64,000 nt of DNA from SPJN01 sp965229935 (GTDB lineage: Bacteria; Pseudomonadota; Alphaproteobacteria; SPJN01). The position numbers and the translations under genes were made by a program. Shown one piece after another: positions 34,070-43,058 of the stretch (positions are counted from its first letter, which is position 1; each line of letters starts with the position of its first letter). The DNA is taken from NCBI GenBank assembly GCA_965229935.1, contig CBDDKB010000002.1, positions 2,728,001-2,792,000 on the forward strand. Direction: 5' to 3'. The notes under the pieces were generated by a model. The model saw nothing but the letters and a program-made list of their open reading frames with translations. It did no database searches and had not been told where the DNA came from.

Positions 34070-34873
34070 TTACTGGCTTGTGGACGGATTGGCAATCAGA
34101 ACCACAGTGGCTTTCAGGCGCAGCTTTTCTGAAACGGAAAAGCCTGTCTGGGGGGCAAAGCTTGCATCCGCTGCCATTGTGCGCATCATGCCTGCCTCGG
34201 CTTTTGCGGCGCGTGTCTGCTGGACAAGTGGGCCGGTGCCGACAAAATCGATCAACCCAATGCGGAAGGCGCGGGGGCCAAAGGCATCATTGACCATATC
34301 CCGTTCTGCCATGGCAGCTTTGTAAAGCTGACCGCGCAGCGCGCGCATACCAGCCTCGCGTTCGGCAAGGGTGGGGGTCCAGTCAACATTGTTCAACCGA
34401 ATGGTAAAGCCGCCACGGCTTGATTTTTTGGCGCGTTCTTCAAAGCCTGACAGGCTGTCTGCCTTCATCCGGGCCTCGGCCTGCACAGACCATTGCACAA
34501 GGCCAGACCGGTCCGTACGACGGTTCAGATTGGTCAAGCGCCAGTCGGCCTTGCTGTCGAGCTTTTTAAGCGCTGCCAAAACTTCGCTGCGCACTTTGCC
34601 TTGCTGTGAATCGTTAAAGGCTGCGTCGATTGACACATGGACCAGCGGGTTTTCGGTGGTGATGTGATCTTCCATTGCCAGCGTCAGCACAATCTGGTCA
34701 TCGGTCAGGTTGGGGGCCTTGTCAGTTTCTGCGGCGCGCACCGGCAGTGTGGCCATCAGGATCAGCATCAACAGGCCAATGCCGATAAACATGCTGGTGG
34801 CGCGCCACAGGCGCGTATCGTGTCGCAAATTGAACTGGCCGGTGCGACTGGTGGCAATCAAATTGGCAGACAT
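34070..34873 (-). CDS. Membrane-anchored periplasmic protein, SIMPL-like pattern
   Basis: The 267-residue product has a cytoplasmic N-terminus of about 28 residues, one hydrophobic helix (SMFIGIGLLMLILMATLPVRA) and a soluble part. The repeated motif of strands plus GFEERAKKS and the ending SEKLRLKATVVLIANP recall SIMPL/DUF541 proteins (VSVEAEAR-like strands), but the match is not certain. Function unknown. It lies 10 bp upstream of the epimerase gene on the same strand. The 193-bp gap to the divergent TPR gene would hold both promoters. Confidence 0.65.
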   Translation of the reverse strand: MSANLIATSRTGQFNLRHDTRLWRATSMFIGIGLLMLILMATLPVRAAETDKAPNLTDDQIVLTLAMEDHITTENPLVHVSIDAAFNDSQQGKVRSEVLAALKKLDSKADWRLTNLNRRTDRSGLVQWSVQAEARMKADSLSGFEERAKKSSRGGFTIRLNNVDWTPTLAEREAGMRALRGQLYKAAMAERDMVNDAFGPRAFRIGLIDFVGTGPLVQQTRAAKAEAGMMRTMAADASFAPQTGFSVSEKLRLKATVVLIANPSTSQ

Positions 34874-35066
34874 GGTTTCTATCCCTTTTTGTTGGCGAGA
34901 GCGTGTATCTATTTGGGCCGCGCCCTCTGTTCAGGCTGGACAGTCGGCGCGAATTTGGGCCAAACAGGGGCAAGATCGCGCCGCTTCCATGATCCTAGTG
35001 TGTATTTCGGACGGAAAGTGTGACGGTCGTCATGTTTTTGCCACCTTAAGCGGACAAAAGGCTGAA

Positions 35067-35924
35067 ATGTCTAAACCGATTTTATCTGTCGCCCTGTTTT
35101 TGTCCCTGCTGCCCGGTTTCGCAGCGGCGCAGGATGAATCTGCGCGCTATGCGTCCTGCATTCAGCTGACACAGTCTGATCCAGACACGGCCTTTGACCG
35201 GGCAATTGCCTGGCGAGATGATGGTGGCGGCATGCCAGCCCGCCATTGTGCGGCACTGGCCCTGATCGGATTGCGGCTTTATGAAGAAGGGGCCATGCGT
35301 CTGGAAGAACTGGCCACCGCCCCCGGCAACGCCACAGCAGAATTGCGCACACAGATTTTGGCACAGGCCAGCACCGCATGGCTTGAGGCGGGGAAAGAAG
35401 AACGGGCCTTGCTGCCGCTTGATCGCGCGGTGACATTGGGGGAACAGGCAGGCATTCCCATGACAACACAGATCATGGTGCGCCTTGATCGGGCTGCGCT
35501 TTTGATTGCCCTGCAACAGGACGACAAGGCCTATGGGGATGTGCAGTTTGTGCTGACCCAGCCCACCCTTGCGGTTCGCCAGCGTATTGAGGCGCTTTAT
35601 ATCCGCGCGTCGATCTTTCATGGGCGGGGTGATCATCAGGCGGTGGTCAATGACACAAGCGCCGCGCTGGACTGGGGCGGCACCAAGGCGGGGCTATACC
35701 TGATAAGGGCAGAGGCCTATGCCGGCCTTGGCTACCCTGAATTGGCGCGCAAGGATTTGCTGACCTTTCTGACGCAAGAACCAAATGGGCCGCAGTCAGA
35801 CACGGCGCGGCTGATGCTCGAACGGTTGGAAGCGTTTATTGCAGAACAGAAAGCTAATCTGTCCACTCAGCCAGAACAGACGGGTCCTGCTCCCGGTCCT
35901 GATGGGCAGCACGCAGCGCCCTAA
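35067..35924 (+). CDS. Periplasmic TPR-repeat protein
   Basis: The 285-residue protein has a signal peptide (ILSVALFLSLLPGFAAAQD, cut near residue 22). Helical repeats of TPR type follow, for example QASTAWLEAGKEERALLPLDRAVTLGEQ and LIRAEAYAGLGYPELARKDLLTFL. The tail is Pro/Gln-rich. It is likely a protein-interaction module in the periplasm. I chose the ATG at 35067 because it starts the signal peptide. Its last 71 bp overlap the 3' end of convergent queG. Confidence 0.8.
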   Translation: MSKPILSVALFLSLLPGFAAAQDESARYASCIQLTQSDPDTAFDRAIAWRDDGGGMPARHCAALALIGLRLYEEGAMRLEELATAPGNATAELRTQILAQASTAWLEAGKEERALLPLDRAVTLGEQAGIPMTTQIMVRLDRAALLIALQQDDKAYGDVQFVLTQPTLAVRQRIEALYIRASIFHGRGDHQAVVNDTSAALDWGGTKAGLYLIRAEAYAGLGYPELARKDLLTFLTQEPNGPQSDTARLMLERLEAFIAEQKANLSTQPEQTGPAPGPDGQHAAP

Positions 35925-37008
35925 GCCTGTCTGGATCGGCAATCTGCCGCAACGCCCAAACAGCCATCCCGCGCACGATGGCGGCATCATCCTTCAAAAG
36001 CGGGGTGATGGTGGGAATAAAATCAGCCTGCCCGCTATTACCGATAGCGATCAACACATTGCGGACAAAGCGGTCACGCCCCACACGCTTGATCGGGCTG
36101 CCGCGAAACACGTCGCGAAATGCGGCATCACCCAATTGTACGAGGTCGCGCAACTGGGGCGCGCTCAATTCGGGGCGGGCAAACAGCTTTGCCTCCCGCG
36201 CGGTGGCGGCGAATTTGTTCCACGGACAGATTGCAAGACAGTCATCGCAGCCATATATGCGGTTGCCCATCAGCGGACGAAACTCCCGGTCAATCTGGCC
36301 TTTATGTTCAATCGTCAGATAGGAAATGCAGCGTCGCGCATCCAACTGATAGGGCGCAGGGAACGCCTTGGTCGGGCAAATGTCCTGACAGGCAGTGCAG
36401 CGTCCGCAATGATCATCCTCCCCCTCGTCAGGGGGCAGTGACAGGCTTGTATAAATTGCGCCAAGGAAGAACCAGTTGCCCAATTCGCGGCTGACCAGAT
36501 TAGTGTGCTTTCCCTGCCAGCCAAGCCCTGCCGCTGCGCCCAAGGGTTTTTCCATAACGGGCGCGGTATCGACAAAGACCTTTACCTCGCAGGCCTCATC
36601 CATCTGTGCGGCCTTGTCGATCAGGCCGCGCGCCAATTGCTTCAGCTTTTTCTTGATCAGATCGTGATAGTCCGCACCTCGCGCATAGACTGAGATTGTG
36701 CCCCGGTCTTGATGCTCAAGCGCGGTCAGCGGATCGTGATCGGGGGTATAGGCAAGGCCCAGCATGATGACGGATTGCGCCCCGGCCCACAGGCTTTGCG
36801 GGTCCGCCCGTTCTGTCACGCGGGTTGCCATCCAGTCCATTGTGCCGTGATGGTCATTGTCCAGAAAGTGCGACAGGCGCGTGTGGTGACCCTGTTCGCG
36901 CAATATAGCGGCAGATGTGATGCGCGCCTGATCAAAGCCAAGGTGTTTGGCCTCATCCTTTATCCAGTCATTCAGACCGGAAACCAAATCAGAAGTCTGG
37001 GTCGGCAT
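35854..37008 (-). CDS. queG: Epoxyqueuosine reductase
   Basis: The 384-residue protein has the QueG pattern: an N-terminal cobalamin-binding part (GMDWMATRVTERADPQSLWAGAQSVIMLGLAY), two 4Fe-4S clusters (CGRCTACQDICP and CDDCLAICPW) and C-terminal HEAT-like repeats. It performs the last step of queuosine formation in tRNA. The ATG at 37008 gives the usual length; a longer start would add 13 residues. The 5' end overlaps the 3' end of the GST gene by 20 bp. Confidence 0.97.
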   Translation of the reverse strand: MPTQTSDLVSGLNDWIKDEAKHLGFDQARITSAAILREQGHHTRLSHFLDNDHHGTMDWMATRVTERADPQSLWAGAQSVIMLGLAYTPDHDPLTALEHQDRGTISVYARGADYHDLIKKKLKQLARGLIDKAAQMDEACEVKVFVDTAPVMEKPLGAAAGLGWQGKHTNLVSRELGNWFFLGAIYTSLSLPPDEGEDDHCGRCTACQDICPTKAFPAPYQLDARRCISYLTIEHKGQIDREFRPLMGNRIYGCDDCLAICPWNKFAATAREAKLFARPELSAPQLRDLVQLGDAAFRDVFRGSPIKRVGRDRFVRNVLIAIGNSGQADFIPTITPLLKDDAAIVRGMAVWALRQIADPDRLRALRAAHQDREQDPSVLAEWTD

Positions 37009-37774
37009 AATGTTTGGGCGGCGGCATGCCCGACACATGGTCCGCAAGGATCATGCGAAAGCTTTTGCGCGATTTAATGCGCGCATACCAATCCTTGGCA
37101 GCCGGATAATTGTGCCAGCGAATATCCCCCAAATAATCAAGGGACGAGATTTGGCAGGCCGCGGCAATATCGGCGATGGTGAATTGTTCGCCCGCAAGCC
37201 AATTGCGTCGCCCGGCAAGCCAGCCGATATAGTCAAGGTGATAACCCATATTATCAAGCCCGACACGCAAGGCGGCGGTGTCGGGATTGCCCATGCGCGC
37301 AAGCCGCTTCACAACCTTTTCCTGCAGCACAAGGTCTGAGACTTCATAATGAAACTTGCGTGAGAACCAGTCGAACAGCCGCCGTGTTTCGCCCACTTGT
37401 GCCGGGCTGTCGCCTAACAGATTGGGGTCGGGATAGGCGTCACACAAATAATCCACAATCGGATAGGTGCCACACAGCGTAATCGGTTCTGCGGGGCCCT
37501 TAGTGACCGCAAGATCAAGATCATCCTGCGTTTCGCTTGCGCCGTCCGCACCTTCAGCGTTTTCGAGCCCCATTTCTTGCTGGCCCCGTTCCCGGGCCGC
37601 GCCTGCCACATCGACCAGCACCGGCACCTCGCCTGACGGGTTCATCTTGATGAAGTCGCGACGCCGTTCCCACGGCTTTTCCGGGACAAGATCGGTATCA
37701 AGCCCAAGCTCTGCCAGCATGAATCGGATCGTGCGGGCCTGCGGGTTCAGAATATGGTGATAGAGTCGGCGCAT
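36989..37774 (-). CDS. Glutathione S-transferase family protein with an insertion
   Basis: The 261-residue protein has the N-terminal thioredoxin-like domain (YHHILNPQARTIRFMLAELGL; NPSGEVPVLVD; GTYPIVDYLCDAYPDP) and a helical C-terminal domain (FTIADIAAACQISSLDYLGDI). An acidic, low-complexity insertion of about 38 residues (residues about 58-95) splits the VPVLVD and ITLCGTYPIVDYL strands. It is coupled to queG by overlap; the pairing is common in alphaproteobacteria, but the reason is unknown. Confidence 0.9.
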   Translation of the reverse strand: MRRLYHHILNPQARTIRFMLAELGLDTDLVPEKPWERRRDFIKMNPSGEVPVLVDVAGAARERGQQEMGLENAEGADGASETQDDLDLAVTKGPAEPITLCGTYPIVDYLCDAYPDPNLLGDSPAQVGETRRLFDWFSRKFHYEVSDLVLQEKVVKRLARMGNPDTAALRVGLDNMGYHLDYIGWLAGRRNWLAGEQFTIADIAAACQISSLDYLGDIRWHNYPAAKDWYARIKSRKSFRMILADHVSGMPPPKHYADPDF

Positions 37775-37830
37775 GTGTGCACTTTTACGGAAATGTCAGC
37801 CGCTGGCAAGTCAGAAGACCCCGCTGCCCC

Positions 37831-37873
37831 GAAAAGAAAAGGGCCGCGACCCTGTTCAAAGGATCGCAGCCCA
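37831..37873 (-). terminator. Intrinsic terminator after gltB
   Basis: On the minus strand GGGCTGCGATCC pairs with GGGTCGCGGCCC (stem 37841-37872 with small mismatches) and runs into CTTTTCTTTTC. It lies just downstream of the gltB stop and upstream of nothing else on that strand until the GST gene at 37774. Confidence 0.7.
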
Positions 37874-37895
37874 ATTTTCAGATATTTGTGTTGGA

Positions 37896-40800
37896 TCAGG
37901 CCCGTTTCGGTGTGCCCGCGTCTGAGCCATCATCATTCAACGGCTCCTCAAGGCGGTTGATCATTTCTTTCGGGCAGACCTGCACAAAGCGCAGCTTGTT
38001 CTTCTGCCAATGTTGCAGGATTTCCGCCGCATGGGCTGACCCTGTTTCGGCAACATGTTCTTCGATCTTCGCTTTCAGAACCCCTTCCCAATAGGCTGAG
38101 TTCAGCGGCTGCCAAATGATGGCTTCATCATTGGCGTGATCGTCAAAGCTGTTGTCTGTGTCATAGATAAAGGCCATGCCGCCTGTCATCCCGGCACCGA
38201 AATTATCACCGACGGAACCAAGGATAACGGCCATACCGCCCGTCATATATTCGCACCCGTTTGCGCCGACGCCTTCAACAACGACATGCGCGCCTGAATT
38301 ACGAACGGCAAAGCGTTCACCTGCCTGACCTGCTGCAAACAGTTTCCCGGCAGTGGCACCGTAAAGTACCGTGTTACCGATGATGGTGTTCTGATTGCTT
38401 TGCAGCGGGCTGTTGGGGGCAGGGCGCACAACAATCGTGCCGCCTGACAGACCCTTACCAACATAGTCGTTGGAATCACCTTCGACCACAAGCTTCAACC
38501 CCTGTACCGCAAAGGCACCCAATGACTGCCCGGCAGAGCCGCGCAGACGCACCGTCAAATGATTGGCAGGCAGGCCATGCAGGCCATATTTCTGCACAAT
38601 GTGACTGCTGGTGCGTGTGCCGATACCGCGCTGGACGTTACGGACGGAATAACGCAATTGCATTTTTTCGCCATCATCCAACAAAGGCTGCGCATCCTTG
38701 ATGATCTGGGCATCAAGGGTTTCGGGTACCTCGTTCCGGTAGGTGCGGTCAGAGATACGCGGCAGCCCGCTTGTATCTGCCTGAACCAGCAACGGGTTCA
38801 GGTCAAGGTCATCAAGATGGGATGCACCACGGCTGACCTGCATCAACAGGTCAGAACGGCCAATAATGTCGTCGAGCGAGCGGACGCCAAGCCCTGCCAA
38901 AATCTCGCGCACTTCTTCAGCGATGAACGAGAACAGGTTGACCACCTTGTCCGCCGTGCCGGTGAATTTTTCGCGCATGGCGGGGTCTTGGGTACAAACG
39001 CCGACCGGGCATGTGTTTGAATGGCACTGGCGCACCATGATACAGCCCATTGCAATCAACGAGGTTGTGCCGACGCCGAATTCTTCGGCACCCATCATGG
39101 CAGCCATGACGATATCGCGCCCGGTCTTGATAGACCCGTCGGTGCGCAGCGTCACTTTATGGCGCAGATTGTTCATGGTCAGAACCTGATTGGCTTCGGT
39201 CAGGCCCATTTCCCACGGAATACCCGCATGCTTGATGGAGGTTTGGGGCGATGCGCCCGTGCCGCCATTATAGCCTGCGATCAGGATGACGTCGGCTTTC
39301 GCTTTCGCCACGCCTGCTGCGATCGTACCAACCCCGGTTGAGGCAACCAGCTTCACGCACACACGGGCGCGGGGGTTGATCTGCTTCAGGTCGTAGATGA
39401 GCTGTGCCAAATCTTCAATCGAGTAGATGTCATGATGCGGCGGCGGTGAAATCAATGTCACGCCGGGCGTTGAATGACGCAGCTTGGCAATAAACTCTGT
39501 CACCTTAAAGCCGGGCAACTGACCGCCTTCGCCGGGCTTGGCGCCCTGTGCGACCTTGATCTCAATCTCGCGGCACTGGTTCAGATATTCTGCCGTAACG
39601 CCAAAGCGGCCAGACGCGATCTGCTTGACGGCAGAATTCGGGTTGTCGCCATTGGGCTTGGGCTTGAAGCGCACGGGGTCTTCGCCGCCTTCACCGGATA
39701 CTGACTTGGCGCCAATACGGTTCATGGCGATGTTCAGGGTTTCATGCGCCTCAGGCGACAGGGCACCTAGGGACATGCCGGGGGTGACGAACCGTTTGCG
39801 GATTTCGTTGATGCTTTCAACTTCATCCAGCGGAATGGACTCGCCCACAGGCTTGAAATCCATCAGGTCACGCAATTGGATCGGGGCCATGTCATAAAGG
39901 CCCTTTGCGTAACGGCGATAGGTTTCATAATCATCATTGTCGACAGCGTGCTGCAACAGGTGCATCAGCTTGCCGTCATAGCCGTGGGTTTCGCCACCCT
40001 TGCGATAACGGTAAAGACCACCGACAGGCAGCGCGACCACATTTGTGCCGCCAAAGCCTTTCTTGTGCAGCTCTTCAACCTTGGTCTGCACACCGACAAG
40101 ACCAATGCCTGAAATACGGCTGGGCATGCCAGGGAAGAATTCAGCAACCAAGGCACGGCTGAGGCCAACAGCCTCGAAATTATAGCCGCCACGATAGGAG
40201 CTGAGGACCGAAATCCCCATCTTGGACATGATCTTCAATAGACCCTGATTGACCGCTTCGCGGAAACGGTCCGTCAACGTATCAAGTGTAACATCATCAC
40301 CGAACAGGCCGCGCGCATGACGGTCAGCCAGACAATCAAGAGCCAGATAGGCATTGACGGTCGTCGCACCGACACCGATCAGCACGGCAAAATAATGCGT
40401 GTCCATACATTCAGCAGACCGCACATTGATCGAGGTAAAGGTCCGCAGACCCTTTGCGACCAAATGTGAATGCACGCCACCTGCTGCCAAGATCATCGGC
40501 ATGGAGGCGCGGGTGCTGGAAATATTTTCGTCCGTCAGGACAATATGCTGGGCACCACGACGAACGGCGTCTTCTGCTTCTGTCCGCACACGCTCAAGCT
40601 CCGCACGCAAGGTGTCGTCGCCCTGATCGGTGGGGAAGGTACAGTCAATCTCAACCATCAGGTCGCCCATATAGGCCTTCATGGCGGCAAATTCGCCATT
40701 GGTGATGGCTGGGCTTTCCAGTGTGAAAATCCCTTCCTGTGCATTTGAATGATCAAGCACATTGCCCAGATTGCCAAAGCGCGTCTTCAACGACATGACG

Positions 40801-42431
40801 CGATGTTCGCGCAACGGGTCAATCGGCGGGTTGGTGACCTGAGAGAAGTTTTGACGGAAGAAGTGTGACAGCGGGCGATAAGCCTCAGACACCACGGCAA
40901 GCGGCGTGTCATCACCCATTGAGCCGATGGCTTCTTTGGCGTCTTCTGCCATCGGGTGCAAAATCAGCTCAAGATCTTCCATCGAGAATCCGGCGGCAAG
41001 CTGCCTGCGGGTCAGCTCTTCCTTGTTGAACAGGGAATGTTCGCCATCTTTCGGGGCGATCAGTTCATCCAGCTCAATCACAGGCTTGGTCAGCTCTTCA
41101 TAGGGCTGTGCGGCGGCTAGCATGTCTTTCAGCTCGCGGTCGCGGAAGAAGCTTTTCTCTTTCAGGTCGACACCGATCAACTGGCCGGGGCCAACGCGGC
41201 CTTTTTCGACCACGGTGGTTTCGTCAACCTGAACCATCCCGGTTTCAGAGCCGACGACCAACAGATTGTCTTCGGTGATGGTGTAACGCAGGGGGCGCAG
41301 ACCGTTCCGGTCCATCCCGGCCACGACCCAACGGCCATCGGTGGCTGCAAGGGCGGCAGGGCCGTCCCACGGTTCCATCAATGAGTTTGAATAGGCATAC
41401 ATGTGCCGATGCGCCTCGGGCATAACGGTTGCTCGCTTGGACCATGCCTCGGGCACCAACAATGTCTTGGCCATCGGCGCAGACCGTCCGGCACGGACCA
41501 ATAATTCAAACACTGAATCAAGTGCCGCAGAATCTGACGACCCGGGCTGGATGATCGGCTTGATGTCATCGCCATAGCCTTCAAACGCCTCAGACGCCAT
41601 GCGGATTTCATGGCTGCGCATCCAGTTGGTGTTACCCTTAACCGTATTGATCTCGCCATTATGGGCCAACATGCGGAACGGCTGGGCCAAAGGCCAGGTC
41701 GGGAACGTGTTGGTTGAATAGCGCTGATGATAGATCGCAAAGCTTGAGATAAAGCGATCATCCTTCAGGTCAGGATAGAAGATCGACAATTGTTCGGCGA
41801 GGAACATGCCCTTATAGATCACGGACCTGTTGGACAAAGAACAGATGTAAAAGCCATTAACCGAAGCTTCGGCAACGCGCTTTTCAATGCGGCGGCGGAC
41901 GAGATAAAGCTCACGCAGGAAATCATCATCATCCATCGGCTTATTTGCGGTGAACATAATCTGTTCAATCTCAGGGCGTGTGGCGTTGGCCTTTTCCCCG
42001 ATGACAGACACATCCACAGGTACCTGACGCCAGCCATAAATATAATAGCCAAGGCGCAGCAATTCGGTTTCAACAATCGTGCGGCAGGTTTCTTGCGCCC
42101 CATAATCGGTACGCGGCAGGAACATCATGCCGACAGCGATTTTATTGTCGTTCGGTTCGTGGCCGGTGCGTTCCACCTGCTCACGGAAGAAGTCTTGCGG
42201 AATCTCGATATGGATGCCGGCGCCGTCGCCCGTCTTGCCATCGGCGTCAACCGCGCCTCGATGCCAAACGGCCTTCAGCGCATCAATGCCCATTTCCACA
42301 ACCCGGCGTGACGGTTCGCCATCAATGGCTGCAACCATGCCAACGCCGCAATTGTCGTGGCCTTGGGTCGGGATACCGGCAGCTTCTAGGCGTGCCTGAT
42401 TGTCGAGATATGTTTCCGTATATTTGGTCAT
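37896..42431 (-). CDS. gltB: Glutamate synthase (NADPH) large subunit
   Basis: The 1,511-residue protein carries an N-terminal class II amidotransferase domain with the catalytic Cys at 28 (HDNCGVGMVAAI; a short propeptide would be removed), a central domain, the FMN-binding synthase domain (KPGEGGQLPGFKVTEFIA; GVGTIAAGVAKAKADVILIAGYNGGTGASP), the 3Fe-4S cysteines (CIMVRQCHSNTCPVGVC) and a C-terminal glutamate-synthase beta-helix (GSAGQSLGAFAVQGL). It makes two glutamates from glutamine and 2-oxoglutarate with GltD. Confidence 0.98.
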   Translation of the reverse strand: MTKYTETYLDNQARLEAAGIPTQGHDNCGVGMVAAIDGEPSRRVVEMGIDALKAVWHRGAVDADGKTGDGAGIHIEIPQDFFREQVERTGHEPNDNKIAVGMMFLPRTDYGAQETCRTIVETELLRLGYYIYGWRQVPVDVSVIGEKANATRPEIEQIMFTANKPMDDDDFLRELYLVRRRIEKRVAEASVNGFYICSLSNRSVIYKGMFLAEQLSIFYPDLKDDRFISSFAIYHQRYSTNTFPTWPLAQPFRMLAHNGEINTVKGNTNWMRSHEIRMASEAFEGYGDDIKPIIQPGSSDSAALDSVFELLVRAGRSAPMAKTLLVPEAWSKRATVMPEAHRHMYAYSNSLMEPWDGPAALAATDGRWVVAGMDRNGLRPLRYTITEDNLLVVGSETGMVQVDETTVVEKGRVGPGQLIGVDLKEKSFFRDRELKDMLAAAQPYEELTKPVIELDELIAPKDGEHSLFNKEELTRRQLAAGFSMEDLELILHPMAEDAKEAIGSMGDDTPLAVVSEAYRPLSHFFRQNFSQVTNPPIDPLREHRVMSLKTRFGNLGNVLDHSNAQEGIFTLESPAITNGEFAAMKAYMGDLMVEIDCTFPTDQGDDTLRAELERVRTEAEDAVRRGAQHIVLTDENISSTRASMPMILAAGGVHSHLVAKGLRTFTSINVRSAECMDTHYFAVLIGVGATTVNAYLALDCLADRHARGLFGDDVTLDTLTDRFREAVNQGLLKIMSKMGISVLSSYRGGYNFEAVGLSRALVAEFFPGMPSRISGIGLVGVQTKVEELHKKGFGGTNVVALPVGGLYRYRKGGETHGYDGKLMHLLQHAVDNDDYETYRRYAKGLYDMAPIQLRDLMDFKPVGESIPLDEVESINEIRKRFVTPGMSLGALSPEAHETLNIAMNRIGAKSVSGEGGEDPVRFKPKPNGDNPNSAVKQIASGRFGVTAEYLNQCREIEIKVAQGAKPGEGGQLPGFKVTEFIAKLRHSTPGVTLISPPPHHDIYSIEDLAQLIYDLKQINPRARVCVKLVASTGVGTIAAGVAKAKADVILIAGYNGGTGASPQTSIKHAGIPWEMGLTEANQVLTMNNLRHKVTLRTDGSIKTGRDIVMAAMMGAEEFGVGTTSLIAMGCIMVRQCHSNTCPVGVCTQDPAMREKFTGTADKVVNLFSFIAEEVREILAGLGVRSLDDIIGRSDLLMQVSRGASHLDDLDLNPLLVQADTSGLPRISDRTYRNEVPETLDAQIIKDAQPLLDDGEKMQLRYSVRNVQRGIGTRTSSHIVQKYGLHGLPANHLTVRLRGSAGQSLGAFAVQGLKLVVEGDSNDYVGKGLSGGTIVVRPAPNSPLQSNQNTIIGNTVLYGATAGKLFAAGQAGERFAVRNSGAHVVVEGVGANGCEYMTGGMAVILGSVGDNFGAGMTGGMAFIYDTDNSFDDHANDEAIIWQPLNSAYWEGVLKAKIEEHVAETGSAHAAEILQHWQKNKLRFVQVCPKEMINRLEEPLNDDGSDAGTPKRA

Positions 42432-42511
42432 TCTTCGGTCCTGAATTTACGGCCTGAACGAAGGCCGGGTTAGGTCGGGTGCGCCGGATGTGCCCGGCAC
42501 ACCCAGAACCC

Positions 42512-43006
42512 TTATTGAGATTGTCTGGTCAGCAGATTTAGGATGGCGCGCTGCAATTCATCGCGGAACACCTGATCCGTATAGGGTGAGATTTCATCCC
42601 GCGATGCGGCGCCCAACAGGATGGCATTGCGCACATCGGGATTGTTGAACACGGTGCTGAGATTATTTAGCTGCTTGGCAGAAAAATGTTTTTCAAAAAC
42701 ATCATGCTCCTGCTTGCGGAAATGGGCCCGTGTGGCATCCATCGCGTCCTTGCCCGCTTCCATCACCATGTCATATTGCGGCGTGCCTTTGGAAAAGCCC
42801 ATGTCTTTCACGGCCTCATCCAAAAGACGCGGCAAGTCTGCTTCGAGACGAGCACGGCTTGGGGCAACGCTGTAATAGGCATCAAATGCCTTTTCAAAGG
42901 CTGCATCAGCCTGAGCGGGCAGGCCGAACATGACCTGTGATCCCAAAAGCGCTACCGCGAATGCGAGCATGCGGACGGTTCTAGTCTTGAAGGTACCGGT
43001 TTTCAT
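42512..43006 (-). CDS. Periplasmic DUF2059-like protein
   Basis: The 164-residue product has a signal peptide (MLAFAVALLGSQVMFGLPAQADA). A helical domain follows whose segment EHDVFEKHFSAKQLNNLSTVFNNPDVRNAI resembles the DUF2059 pattern (FxKHFSxxEL). Function unknown. It sits between gltD and gltB on the same strand, 52 bp after gltD, so it is probably co-transcribed with them. The ATG at 43006 has a good AGGAGA site; longer frames have no signal peptide at the start. Confidence 0.7.
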   Translation of the reverse strand: MKTGTFKTRTVRMLAFAVALLGSQVMFGLPAQADAAFEKAFDAYYSVAPSRARLEADLPRLLDEAVKDMGFSKGTPQYDMVMEAGKDAMDATRAHFRKQEHDVFEKHFSAKQLNNLSTVFNNPDVRNAILLGAASRDEISPYTDQVFRDELQRAILNLLTRQSQ

Positions 43007-43058
43007 CGGTTCTCTCCTTAGGTTGTGCCTTCCCCCCGACAATCGGGGGGCTAGGCGG

